Below are positions 1-6,532 of a DNA stretch of 9,517 nucleotides, piece after piece; within the stretch, counting starts at the first letter, position 1, and each line of letters begins with the position of its first letter. The DNA comes from Geoglobus sp. (GTDB taxonomy: Archaea > Halobacteriota > Archaeoglobi > Archaeoglobales > Archaeoglobaceae), in NCBI GenBank assembly GCA_027019885.1, contig JALUWC010000309.1:1-9517 (forward strand). Reading direction: 5' to 3'. Position numbers and translations under genes: made by a program. The notes under the pieces were generated by a model. That model had not been told where the DNA came from and did no database searches. It saw nothing but the letters and a program-made list of their open reading frames with translations.

Positions 1-18
1 ATCTCGTATAGTTATCTA

Positions 19-37
19 GACACTGTCAACAATAACA
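19..37 (+). repeat. Left terminal inverted repeat of IS copy 1
   Basis: GACACTGTCAACAATAACA pairs with the right end (698-715 on the minus strand), sharing ACTGTCAA and ATAACA with one base of length difference. Boundary uncertain by 1-2 bases because no target duplication fixes it. Confidence 0.75.
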
Positions 38-66
38 TTAAAAAATAAAAAACCAGAATACAAACC

Positions 67-708
67 ATGCACTCCCCAATCCAGCAGATAATTGAAGAAA
101 TAAAGTCTAAAAAAGTCTTTCGGAGGAACAAGAGAAAAATAGAGTTAAAAATCCTCTCAGCCATACTCTACTTCCACGGTCTATCTTTAAGGAAAGCGAG
201 CAAATTCATTTCTTTGTTCGAGAAAATAAGCCACGAATCAATCAGGATCTACTACCACAGACTAAAAAGAATCTTAAAACCTCCTGAAAGGAAGAAAAGA
301 AGATTAATAGCAATAGACGAGACCAAACTAAAGCTGGAAAATAAACATATCTTCGTCTGGAGTGCAATTGACGTTGATACTAAGGAATGCTTGGCAGTAT
401 GGGCAACTGAAGGGAGATCCAGCTTTCACGCTTACGCTTTCCTCAAAGAAGTTCTCAGATACTGCGAGAATAAACCTGAAGTTGCTGTAGACAGAGGTCC
501 CTGGTATCTCTGGGCTCTGAAAAGAATGGGATTGAAGTACAGGTATGAAACCTTTGGAGAGAGAAATGCTGTAGAAGGGTTCTTTTCTCTGCTGAAGAGA
601 AGGACAAAGAGGTTCTTTAACAGGTTTCCTTTCAGGAGTTCTTTTGATTCCGTGCAGAGCTGGTTAGGGAGTTTCGTTGCCATTTATAATGCGGAGGTGT
701 TATCTTGA
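67..708 (+). CDS. IS6/IS240-like DDE transposase
   Basis: A 213-residue transposase that would catalyse replicative transposition of the surrounding element. The N-terminal 70 residues are basic and helical, with a helix-turn-helix-like stretch (SLRKASKFISL, about 40-50) for binding the ends. The RNase H-fold catalytic core follows. The DDE triad is visible as D84 in AIDETKLKL, D142 in VAVDRGPWY and E170 in ERNAVEGFFSLLKRRTKRFF; the NAVEG-F-LKRRTKRF stretch is a hallmark of the IS6/IS240 group. The length is near that of short archaeal members and the frame is intact, so the gene may be active. An AT-rich stretch (35-50) about 25 nt before the ATG could act as its TATA box. The alternative is another DDE family with the same fold, which I consider less likely given the terminal repeats. 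Confidence 0.88.
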   Translation: MHSPIQQIIEEIKSKKVFRRNKRKIELKILSAILYFHGLSLRKASKFISLFEKISHESIRIYYHRLKRILKPPERKKRRLIAIDETKLKLENKHIFVWSAIDVDTKECLAVWATEGRSSFHAYAFLKEVLRYCENKPEVAVDRGPWYLWALKRMGLKYRYETFGERNAVEGFFSLLKRRTKRFFNRFPFRSSFDSVQSWLGSFVAIYNAEVLS

Positions 709-715
709 CAGTCCC
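698..715 (-). repeat. Right terminal inverted repeat of IS copy 1
   Basis: Read inward on the minus strand it is GGGACTGTCAAGATAACA. The same sequence closes the second IS copy at 9460-9477, which supports 715 as the true element end because similarity between the two copies stops there. Confidence 0.8.
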
Positions 716-1159
716 CAGGTAAAACACCGAGAGAATTTAAACTGGACGATCGATTGGTGATTCAGGTAACACCCCGGAATCGCTTTAAAGCACCCATTCA
801 ACAAGTTCATTACATTCACCGTATAATGCATTTTATCATTCCCCTTCAAAACCAGACGCTGTTATGGAGACAGAATAGACTTGCTGTCCGGTCGAGCATA
901 ATTAATAATAAAAAATTTAAGTCTTTCGTTATATATTTTATTAAGATAATTATTATTATGCAAATCGAGAATTAATGCACACCAAAGCATAGATGAAGTT
1001 GGATAAAAACAATTAAATTCATGACTGTTCCAAAGTTTGAAAAATTGTGATATAGCTGGGGTTTATTGTGGAAGGGAGGTTTCAGAATCTCTCGATAAAT
1101 TTACAACCTTTTTAAGAGCAAACCAGCACCTAATAACCCATATTTTAAAAATTGGAGCA
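716..1159. other. AT-rich intergenic DNA between IS and tRNA-Leu
   Basis: No convincing gene. The stretch 897-975 is extremely AT-rich, with TATA-like runs around 930-945. A 43-codon minus-strand frame (831 down to 700) begins with ATG after a GGGG-rich stretch but runs into the IS and ends inside its right repeat. It could be the 5' end of a gene cut by the IS, or chance; I recognise no family in it. The plus-strand frames here have no matching start signals and look like noise. Confidence 0.5.
1142..1153 (-). terminator. T-rich terminator of tRNA-Leu
   Basis: Directly downstream of the tRNA on the minus strand lies CCAATTTTTAAAATA, a T-rich run of the kind that terminates archaeal transcripts. 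There is no hairpin. The position fits and it is a weak motif on its own. Confidence 0.45.
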
Positions 1160-1243
1160 TGCGGGGGGAGGGATTTGAACCCTCGGACCCCTACGGGACG
1201 GGACCCTGAATCCCGCGCCTTTTCCTGACTCGGCAACCCCCGC
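1160..1243 (-). tRNA. tRNA-Leu (anticodon CAG)
   Basis: Full class II cloverleaf on the minus strand. The acceptor stem is GCGGGGG (1243-1237) paired with CCCCCGC (1167-1161), with discriminator A at 1160, as expected for Leu. The D stem is GCC/GGC. The anticodon stem is CGGGA/TCCCG with loop TTCAGGG, giving anticodon CAG (complement of ctg at 1206-1208). A long variable arm with a CCC/GGG stem follows. The T arm is GAGGG, loop TTCAAAT, CCCTC. CCA is not encoded (the next bases are TGC), which is common in archaea. There is no intron. It would decode CUG leucine codons. Confidence 0.96.
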
Positions 1244-1271
1244 TATAGACTATGTGAGGGTAGCGAAACAC

Positions 1272-1284
1272 AGAATATAAAAAT
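1272..1284 (-). promoter_or_regulatory. Archaeal TATA box (box A) of tRNA-Leu
   Basis: On the minus strand the sequence TTTTTATATTCTG lies roughly 30-40 nt before the mature tRNA 5' end. That predicts transcription starting about 10 nt upstream of the tRNA, with a short leader removed by RNase P. Confidence 0.65.
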
Positions 1285-1314
1285 TCTGGTCATCCATTCG
1301 ATAGAGCCGCCGCG

Positions 1315-1340
1315 AATCCTCTTTTGGATTCCTCTTTTGT
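1315..1340. repeat. 13-bp imperfect tandem repeat
   Basis: Two consecutive units, AATCCTCTTTTGG and ATTCCTCTTTTGT, with 11 of 13 positions identical. There is no third unit. It may be replication slippage. No function is apparent. Confidence 0.7.
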
Positions 1341-1529
1341 CCTCCAAATCTGTGAATATACACATGTTACCGGTTTTTCCTTCAAAAATCGGAATTCACA
1401 AGTTGAGACCCCTCCGGTCACAATATCTCAGTTTAATACGTTTGGTTTATGGTTATGGAACGTTTCCCACCTGTATAGGTATAAATAAAGGACAGCAATA
1501 CTTCATTCCCAAACCACCAGCTTGAGAAA

Positions 1530-1538
1530 ATTTAAATG
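1530..1538 (+). promoter_or_regulatory. TATA box of the 1561 gene
   Basis: AAAATTTAAATG is a typical archaeal BRE/TATA combination. Its centre is about 27 nt before the GTG at 1561, the spacing of a leaderless transcript. This supports GTG as the true start. Confidence 0.6.
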
Positions 1539-1560
1539 CTAATGGAAGGTCATAAACTCT

Positions 1561-2052
1561 GTGAACGGGAAAGCTGTGGCTGGAATTCTTGTCGTTCTTG
1601 GACTTGTCATTGTTGTCACAAGTTTTCAGTATCAGGGGGGGCAGGAAGAACTGAAACTGAAAGTATTAAGAGTTGTGAAGGGAGATGATGCAATAGAGAT
1701 GGTTAAATCAATCCACATTGGAAGCTTTGATGTTAAATCTGCAGCAGTTGTGGAGCTTGAAGGAATCGGAAAAATCAGAGTGTGGGTGGCATATGCGGAC
1801 AGCCCATCAACAGCTCAGAATCTGGTTGAGAGAATGAAGGATAAAGTTGACATGTATTTCTCCAAGCCGGAAATAGTTGATATGGGTGGACTGAAAGCAT
1901 ACAGGGTTTTTGGAAACGGAAGAACTCATTACTTCTTCAGCTTCCAGAATCGGGTGGTGTGGGTTGAATTTTCAAATTCGAATCCAGAATATCATGCTAA
2001 GGTAATCAGATATCTGTTTGGAGAGGGGGGAATGGAAAAGTATATTAATTAA
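1561..2052 (+). CDS. Membrane-anchored extracytoplasmic protein of unknown function
   Basis: A 163-residue protein starting at GTG. Residues about 5-21 form a single hydrophobic segment (GILVVLGLVIVVTSF) preceded by one lysine. It is most simply a signal-anchor, leaving the remaining 140 residues outside the cell membrane. The rest is soluble, rich in beta-forming residues, with no cysteines and no catalytic motif that I can identify. The start is chosen because a TATA-like box lies about 27 nt upstream and no better start follows. The next gene begins 9 bases after its stop on the same strand, so the two may be co-transcribed. I do not recognise the family; it may be lineage-specific. It could instead be a secreted protein cleaved after residue 21, though no clear cleavage site is seen. 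Confidence 0.75.
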   Translation: MNGKAVAGILVVLGLVIVVTSFQYQGGQEELKLKVLRVVKGDDAIEMVKSIHIGSFDVKSAAVVELEGIGKIRVWVAYADSPSTAQNLVERMKDKVDMYFSKPEIVDMGGLKAYRVFGNGRTHYFFSFQNRVVWVEFSNSNPEYHAKVIRYLFGEGGMEKYIN

Positions 2053-2061
2053 CGTCGTTTA

Positions 2062-2268
2062 ATGCTCATTGTGCCAATGGAAATTGATAAGGCAAGGGCG
2101 ATGAGATGCGATATCTGCGGGAAGCTCATAAAAGAGCCTCTTTTCGTAAAGACATGCTGCAACAACAAACCAAAGGCTTTCTGCAGCAGACAGTGCTATG
2201 ACAGATGGAAGAGAGAGTGGCTCAGAAATCAGGAGCAGATAGCGGGAAGATCAAGAGTATTTCTTTAA
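2062..2268 (+). CDS. Small TRASH-like zinc-binding protein
   Basis: A 68-residue protein with six cysteines spaced C16-X2-C19, C32-C33, C41-X3-C45. The arrangement CDICGKLI ... FCSRQCYDRW matches TRASH/MYM-type treble-clef zinc modules, which bind metal and occur in metal sensors and small adaptor proteins. A basic helix (KREWLRNQ) follows. The start is uncertain: ATG 2062, GTG 2071, ATG 2077 and ATG 2101 are all in frame and there is no ribosome binding site. A TATA-like tatattaatt at 2041-2050 lies about 30 nt before 2077, so the real start may be internal. It lies 9 bases behind the membrane-anchored protein gene. Its stop overlaps that of the convergent transporter by four bases. The metal-binding call is good; the cellular role is unknown. 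Confidence 0.72.
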   Translation: MLIVPMEIDKARAMRCDICGKLIKEPLFVKTCCNNKPKAFCSRQCYDRWKREWLRNQEQIAGRSRVFL

Positions 2269-3089
2269 CTGCTTCTCCTTGAAATAGCAATGTAAATCCC
2301 AAACAGAATGAGTGTGAGGTAAAGATATGCTATCGGTTTGAGTTTCTGCTCAAGGATAATTATTGAGAGGATTGTCGAGCCAACAACCTCTCCGAGAACA
2401 CTCCCCGTAACTGTTATCACCTTCATTCTCCTTATCAAATAATTCAGAATTGTGTGTCCAGCCGACATCGGAATCAGAGCAAGAAGGGCAAGGAATATGT
2501 AGGTTTCTTGCGGATACCCAGTCAGAGGAGTCTCTGTTATGATCGAAAAAGCAAACGTGGTTATTGAAGCAAAAAGATAGGTTGATGTTATGTACTCTCT
2601 AAATTCCACATTCCTTGCAAATTTTGCAGTTGTGAAATAAAGCCCACCTGAGATCGCACCCACAAAAGCCATCACGATCCCATAGATGTCAGCATAAAAG
2701 TCTGCACCGCTCAGCAGATATATCCCAGCAATTGCAACCACCACCCCCACAACCTCATTTGCTTTCAATCTCTCCCCAGCAAATCTCGCAAAAATTCCTG
2801 AAAATATGGAATGAGTTGTGACTATTGCCGTGCTTAAAGCGACAGAAGCATGGAATAATGATTCAATCCAGGATGACATGTGGACAGCAAGAAAAAAGCC
2901 TGCAAAAACTGAATATCTCAGTGTTTTTCGGTCTACAGGAAACTTTCTGTAAAGAACAAGGAAAACGGCTGATGAAATTGCAAATCTCCAGAAGCTTGCC
3001 ACTATTCCCGGAGCACTGGCTAAAACAGCAAATATTGATGCTGTTGAAACAGCTGAAACGGCAATGAAGAGAAGAATATAATCAATCAT
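2265..3089 (-). CDS. DMT-superfamily (EamA-like) membrane transporter
   Basis: A polytopic protein of about 274 residues (285 if started at ATG 3122) with roughly ten hydrophobic helices in two similar halves. This is the layout of the drug/metabolite transporter EamA family, which exports or takes up small metabolites. Family-like features include an S-FWRFA stretch at the end of the first hairpin, the half-junction sequence GVVVAIAGIYLLSG, and E-L in the second half (GSVLGEVVGSTILS). The substrate cannot be read from the sequence. I prefer the start at Met12 (ATG 3089): TTAAATTC at 3112-3119 sits about 26 nt upstream and the first helix begins at once, whereas the earlier ATG would add 11 polar residues. 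The gene is divergent from the acetyltransferase gene and convergent with the zinc-protein gene. Confidence 0.85.
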   Translation of the reverse strand: MIDYILLFIAVSAVSTASIFAVLASAPGIVASFWRFAISSAVFLVLYRKFPVDRKTLRYSVFAGFFLAVHMSSWIESLFHASVALSTAIVTTHSIFSGIFARFAGERLKANEVVGVVVAIAGIYLLSGADFYADIYGIVMAFVGAISGGLYFTTAKFARNVEFREYITSTYLFASITTFAFSIITETPLTGYPQETYIFLALLALIPMSAGHTILNYLIRRMKVITVTGSVLGEVVGSTILSIIILEQKLKPIAYLYLTLILFGIYIAISRRSS

Positions 3090-3154
3090 CTGTGGTGATG
3101 GAATCAGGGATGAATTTAACATTTCTGCATATGTTCGAAAACAGAACCAAAAGG

Positions 3155-3163
3155 TTTAATTTT
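3155..3163 (+). promoter_or_regulatory. TATA box of the acetyltransferase gene
   Basis: AAAAGG followed by TTTAATTTT resembles an archaeal BRE plus TATA box. The centre is 25 nt before ATG 3184. The upstream ATG at 3169 lies only a few bases past the box and would not be on the transcript, so the box decides the start. Confidence 0.6.
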
Positions 3164-3183
3164 GATCAATGAAGATCAGAGTT

Positions 3184-3699
3184 ATGAAATTTGAAATTAA
3201 GAATGGAAAGGGAGTATTGATCGATGATTATGGGAATCAGGTTTCATGGGTGATTTATGAGGATAGATGTTATTCAATCCATCTTGTTGAAACTCACACA
3301 GCCAAGGATTTTGAGGGGAGGGGATTTGCAGGTAAGGCTGTCAGAGAAATGCTGAAGCATTCTGAGAGTTATGATAAAATAGAGGCTTCGTGTCCGTACA
3401 TAAAACACTGGATTGAGAAAAATAACCGCAAAAATAAAAAAATCAAGTTCACGGAGCTTTTAAAACTGAAGGAGAGTATAGACTTCTTCAACAGGTATCA
3501 TGAGCCTGAGGCGAAGGCCGAGTACATCAAATACGATGACATGCTTGTACAGGTCAGATTCTCAGGTCACATGTGCAGGACTTGTGTTGTTTACGATTAC
3601 TTCGAGGACGTGATTCAGGATGTTAATGCAGAGGTGGTGGAATACGAGGAAATGGATGATGGTAGCTTTAAAGTCACGTACAGGCTTGAAAGGCTTTAG
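3184..3699 (+). CDS. GNAT-like N-acetyltransferase (CG type) with C-terminal CxxC domain
   Basis: About 171 residues from ATG 3184 (176 from ATG 3169). The following numbering is from 3169. The first 85 residues match the small Acetyltransf_CG (YidJ-like) GNAT layout: beta strands, then SIHLVETHTAKDFEGRGFAG, whose E-G-R-G-F-A-G segment is the acetyl-CoA pyrophosphate loop, a helix, and SCPYIKHWIEKN, the family's C-P-Y signature. After a basic linker (RKNKKIKF) comes a second domain (about 95-176) with a helix and a beta-rich part holding C136-R-T-C139 followed by an aromatic/acidic segment (YDYFED). I do not recognise that second domain. Stand-alone CG acetyltransferases are only about 90 residues long, so the extension is real. 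Substrate unknown. The gene overlaps the UbiD-family gene by four bases, stop to stop. Confidence 0.8.
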   Translation: MKFEIKNGKGVLIDDYGNQVSWVIYEDRCYSIHLVETHTAKDFEGRGFAGKAVREMLKHSESYDKIEASCPYIKHWIEKNNRKNKKIKFTELLKLKESIDFFNRYHEPEAKAEYIKYDDMLVQVRFSGHMCRTCVVYDYFEDVIQDVNAEVVEYEEMDDGSFKVTYRLERL

Positions 3700-5150
3700 C
3701 CGAATATTATCTTTTTGATTTCGCTCCAGTATTCGTCAACTTTTCTCTTTGTGCCTTCATCCATCTCAACAACATCAGGCCACTCTCTCCCGTAGCCTTC
3801 TTCTTTCCACTTCTTCGTTGCATCAATGCCCAGCTTCCCGCCCAGATTTGGTTTACAAGCAGCATGATCAAGACTGTCGAGTGGTGAGTCCGGGATTATC
3901 ACCACGTCTCTCGCGGGATCGAACCTGCTTGTCATCGCCCAGATGACCTCATTCATGTCGTGCACGTTGACATCAGCATCCACGACGATAACCACCTTTG
4001 TCAGGCTCAGCATCCCCGTGCCCCAGATGGAGAACATGACCTTCCTCGCATGTCCCGGGTAGCGCTTCTTTATCGATACTATCGCAAGGTTGTGAAATGT
4101 TGCCGAAATTGGCAGATTCATATCCACTATTTCTGGATGGAGCATTCTGATTATGGGCAGAAATATTCTCTCAGTGGCTTTTCCAAGCCAGGCATCCTCC
4201 ATTGGAGGTTTACCAACGATCGTTGCGTGGTAAATTGGGTTTTCGCGGTGAGTTATGCATTCAACATGGAAAACAGGATAAGGCTCTAAGGGTGTGTAAT
4301 AGCCGGTGTGGTCTCCAAACGGCCCCTCCATTCTGAACTCGTCCAGTTTCACATAACCCTCAAGCACGATTTCTGCTGTGGCTGGGATCTGCAGATCCAC
4401 AGTCTCGCAGTCCACCATCTTCAGCCTCTTCTTCCTGATAAATCCAGCAAACATGAACTCGCTCATGTTTTCCGGCAGTGGAGCTGTTGAGGCGTAAAGT
4501 GTTGCTGGATCGACCCCTATCGCCACAGCTACCTCAAGCTTATCCATACCAATCTCTTTCAGTTTCCTGTAATGCAGAGCGCCATGCTTGTGGATCTGCC
4601 AGTGCATGCCTGTTGTCTTCTCATCGAAAATCTGCATTCGATACATTCCCGCATTCAGCACGCCAGTTTCAGGGTCTTTGGTTATGACAACCGGGAAGGT
4701 GATGAACCTTCCACCATCCTGAGGCCAGCACTTCAGAATCGGGAATTTCAGCAGATTGGGGTTGTACTCTATGACCTCCTTCACGGGCCCGCTTCTTACC
4801 TTCTTGGGAATGAAACTCACGAAGTCCTTTGCTGAGGAAAGGGCTTTAAGACCATCAAGAACCGATTCGGGCTTCATTCTCGCAAGCTCTACCAGCTTCA
4901 CCCCAATGCTTTCGAGCCTGTCGGTTTCAAGAGCGAGCTTCATTCGCTTTTCGCTTGCAAAGGCATTTATTAAGACAGGGATGTCGTAACCCTTTGGTTT
5001 TTCAAAGAGCAACGCCTTTCCTCCCTGCTTAACTGCTCTGTCTGCTATCTCGCTTATCTCGAGCTCAACGCTCACCTCCCTGCTTATCCTCGCAAGCTCT
5101 CCCTCCTGCTTGAGCCTTTCGATGAACTCCCTGAGATCCTCGTAGGCCAT
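3696..5150 (-). CDS. UbiD-family prenyl-FMN-dependent decarboxylase
   Basis: A 484-residue full-length member of the UbiD family, cytoplasmic enzymes that decarboxylate unsaturated or aromatic acids using prenylated FMN made by UbiX. Visible landmarks: WPQDGGRFITFP (142-153); the cofactor/metal region with N166, R171 and H183 (NAGMYRMQIFDEKTTGMHWQ); EGPFGDHTGYY (275-285) with E275 and D280 in the positions of the family's acidic catalytic residues; and the C-terminal GIDATKKW ... REWP. In many archaea a UbiD homologue is anhydromevalonate-phosphate decarboxylase of the modified mevalonate pathway. Others act in menaquinone synthesis. Sequence alone does not decide between them here. No UbiX gene lies nearby. 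CTTTTTATCC at 5171-5180 is about 25 nt before the ATG, so the mRNA is probably leaderless. Confidence 0.93.
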   Translation of the reverse strand: MAYEDLREFIERLKQEGELARISREVSVELEISEIADRAVKQGGKALLFEKPKGYDIPVLINAFASEKRMKLALETDRLESIGVKLVELARMKPESVLDGLKALSSAKDFVSFIPKKVRSGPVKEVIEYNPNLLKFPILKCWPQDGGRFITFPVVITKDPETGVLNAGMYRMQIFDEKTTGMHWQIHKHGALHYRKLKEIGMDKLEVAVAIGVDPATLYASTAPLPENMSEFMFAGFIRKKRLKMVDCETVDLQIPATAEIVLEGYVKLDEFRMEGPFGDHTGYYTPLEPYPVFHVECITHRENPIYHATIVGKPPMEDAWLGKATERIFLPIIRMLHPEIVDMNLPISATFHNLAIVSIKKRYPGHARKVMFSIWGTGMLSLTKVVIVVDADVNVHDMNEVIWAMTSRFDPARDVVIIPDSPLDSLDHAACKPNLGGKLGIDATKKWKEEGYGREWPDVVEMDEGTKRKVDEYWSEIKKIIFG

Positions 5151-5170
5151 GGTGGTCTTTTGAAGGAGGT

Positions 5171-5180
5171 GGATAAAAAG
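5171..5180 (-). promoter_or_regulatory. TATA box of the UbiD-family gene
   Basis: CTTTTTATCC on the minus strand, centred 25-26 nt before ATG 5150, predicts transcription starting at or next to the start codon. A CACCTCCTT stretch between them is the complement of a Shine-Dalgarno sequence and so is not one for this gene. Confidence 0.6.
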
Positions 5181-5271
5181 GTTGTTATCACATAGAAATC
5201 AAGGCTCTGGGTCAGACACGACAATGTTCAAAGTCCTTAATTCAGAACCCACATTGCCTCTAAAACATCCA

Positions 5272-5895
5272 TTAATAATCCCAAAGACTTTTCTGCTTAA
5301 TTCTGTCCAGTGTTTTCCATTTCTTTCTGACGATATCTGGAATTTTCCCGCTCATCAACTTTTTTTCAAGCCATCTTCTCGTAATCGCATCCGAGGCATA
5401 ACCACTGCCAAAGTTGCCATACTTTTCCTTGAGCTGTTCGATAATATCGTCTCTGGTGTGTTTTGCGATTATAGAAGCTGCTGCTACAATTGGCTCTTCT
5501 TCAGCTCTGTGTTTTGCAATGACCTTCTTTCCCGTCAGCTTTTCAAGCTCACCCGCAAGTCGCTCAGGCCTGACGTCAAAGCTATCCACATAAACAACAT
5601 CAGGATCGAGTTTTGAAATAATTTGAACACAGCAATCTTTCAGAATCTCATTTACGGTTTTTCCGCCCATCATCCTGTCAAGCTCGTTAGCATGTATCAC
5701 TACAACCTCCCAGTCAAGCATTTTTTTCAGTTTCTCTGCAATTTTTTTCCTCTTATCTGAGGTGAGTTTCTTTGAATCTCTGACTCCGATCTCGGAGAGC
5801 TTTTTTATCATGTTTCCACTACACGCAACACCACAAACAACAAGAGGCCCAATTACAGGGCCCTTACCGGCTTCATCGATTCCTGCGATTCGCAT
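5272..5895 (-). CDS. rnhB: Ribonuclease HII
   Basis: About 207 residues, the normal archaeal size. It cleaves RNA in RNA/DNA hybrids and single ribonucleotides in DNA. The catalytic carboxylates are all visible: D7 and E8 in MRIAGIDEAGKG, D104 in VVYVDSFDV, and D149 in ASIIAKHTRDD. The GxSGY-type motif FGSGYASD (Y166), which senses the RNA-DNA junction, is present, as is VRDSKKLT. I place the start at ATG 5895 because archaeal family members begin right at this motif and because TTTATCAA (5919-5926) lies about 27 nt upstream. ATG 5904 is possible. The frame stays open well upstream (at least to 6045) into the broken hydrolase, so a much longer automatic start such as 5982 would be wrong. The gene lies upstream of the UbiD-family gene with a 121-bp gap. 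Confidence 0.93.
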   Translation of the reverse strand: MRIAGIDEAGKGPVIGPLVVCGVACSGNMIKKLSEIGVRDSKKLTSDKRKKIAEKLKKMLDWEVVVIHANELDRMMGGKTVNEILKDCCVQIISKLDPDVVYVDSFDVRPERLAGELEKLTGKKVIAKHRAEEEPIVAAASIIAKHTRDDIIEQLKEKYGNFGSGYASDAITRRWLEKKLMSGKIPDIVRKKWKTLDRIKQKSLWDY

Positions 5896-5904
5896 TTGAG
5901 ACAT

Positions 5905-6528
5905 TAAGTGAATGGGATTTGATAAATGTATCTCTATTATCTGTTTCATCTGCTGGATGATCCTCAAAAATCTCTGAATCATACCTTCAATTATCGCAGA
6001 AATAATTTCAGGATCATCTTCAGGCAGAAAATGCTCTGCATTGTTACAGTTATGAACTTTGAGCTGTTTATGACCTTGGATAACCTTTTTCCCTGTGAAA
6101 CAGGCAAGAAATTATCTTCTTCACCCCACATTATTATGGTGGGTATTTCAATATTTTTCAGATCCTCGGCTATTTTCATTGTATCCCTGTAGTCCAGTGC
6201 CCTTGCAGCTCTCAGATAGGCCTTTTTACCTTCTGCTGAATTGAAGGGAGATGCGTATTTTTCTGCGATCTCCTCTGAAACTCTCTCTTTCCTTACCATC
6301 CCCTGCCTTAGAGATTCCATGAATCCCTCGACAAGATTAACCTTCATTATGTAATCGTCCCATCTCGGATCTTTCAATCTCGCAACCTGTGGAACAGGCC
6401 AGTAGTCCAAGCCTGCAGAGCCAATCAGAAAAAGTATCGCAACCAAAACACACACTGCTCAGAGCCTTTTCAACTCTCTCCACATCCTCTATCGAGACCT
6501 CCTTACCAGAGTATTTCCACACCGGCAT
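5905..6528 (-). pseudogene. Alpha/beta hydrolase, N-terminal half missing and frameshifted
   Basis: The stretch translated from about 6455 down to 6046 is the second half of an alpha/beta hydrolase: LFLIGSAGL (the strand after the nucleophile elbow), a cap region rich in charged helices, then IPTIIMWGEEDNFLPV with the catalytic acid. The catalytic His (NAEHFLPEDDP) follows only in another frame. Adding one base near 6044 would give ITVNNAEHF, so a one-base deletion is likely. The oxyanion HG loop and the G-x-S-x-G nucleophile are absent. Upstream, an ATG at 6528 with a strong ribosome binding site opens about 25 residues (MPVWKYSGKEVSIEDVERVE) in a different frame that do not resemble a hydrolase core. 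After the His the frame has no stop before RNase HII. Non-functional as a hydrolase in this state. Confidence 0.8.
5919..5926 (-). promoter_or_regulatory. TATA box of the RNase HII gene
   Basis: TTTATCAA on the minus strand, centred about 27 nt before ATG 5895. It lies inside the 3' end of the hydrolase remnant, so RNase HII keeps its own promoter even though its upstream neighbour is broken. Confidence 0.5.
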
Positions 6529-6532
6529 GATA

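Larger units (their letters stand above)
19..715 (+). mobile_element. IS6-like insertion sequence, copy 1 (complete)
   Basis: A 697-bp element with a single transposase gene filling nearly all of it. Its ends are imperfect inverted repeats. The left end reads GACACTGTCAACAATAACA, and the right end read inward is GGGACTGTCAAGATAACA. Both carry the G-N-N-ACTGT core known from IS6/IS26-type ends. The transposase stop codon (706-708) lies inside the right repeat. No 8-bp target duplication is seen: 11-18 is gttatcta and 716-723 is caggtaaa. The last 58 bases (658-715) recur identically and inverted at 9460-9517. The family call rests on the ends plus the DDE layout of the protein. The exact IS name is not known to me. 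Confidence 0.85.
1244..1560. other. Intergenic stretch with a strong isolated TATA-like box
   Basis: About 317 bases without a gene I can support. Near 1478-1487 the sequence GGTATAAATAAAGG is a good archaeal TATA-like box on the plus strand. A start about 25 nt later would give a transcript from near 1508 leading into the gene at 1561, or a short non-coding RNA. A 62-codon plus-strand frame (1337-1525) lacks a promoter, a ribosome binding site and any recognisable motif, so it is left out. Confidence 0.4.

Noticed and set aside
432..683. 83-codon minus-strand frame inside the transposase
   Set aside because: Antisense shadow of the transposase, which has an intact catalytic triad in the other strand.
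754..975. 73-codon plus-strand frame in AT-rich DNA
   Set aside because: It has a weak alternative start with no signals, and its C-terminal half is just AT-rich sequence (runs of Ile, Lys, Asn).
1037..1228. 63-codon plus-strand frame before and across the tRNA
   Set aside because: Its second half is the antisense of the tRNA-Leu gene; no promoter or ribosome binding site.
3749..4989. Several plus-strand frames of 60-109 codons opposite the UbiD-family gene
   Set aside because: They lie antisense within a full, motif-bearing gene, have biased compositions typical of reverse-strand reading and no start signals.
5182..5616. 144-codon plus-strand frame opposite RNase HII
   Set aside because: Antisense to a gene with all four catalytic carboxylates; no start signals.
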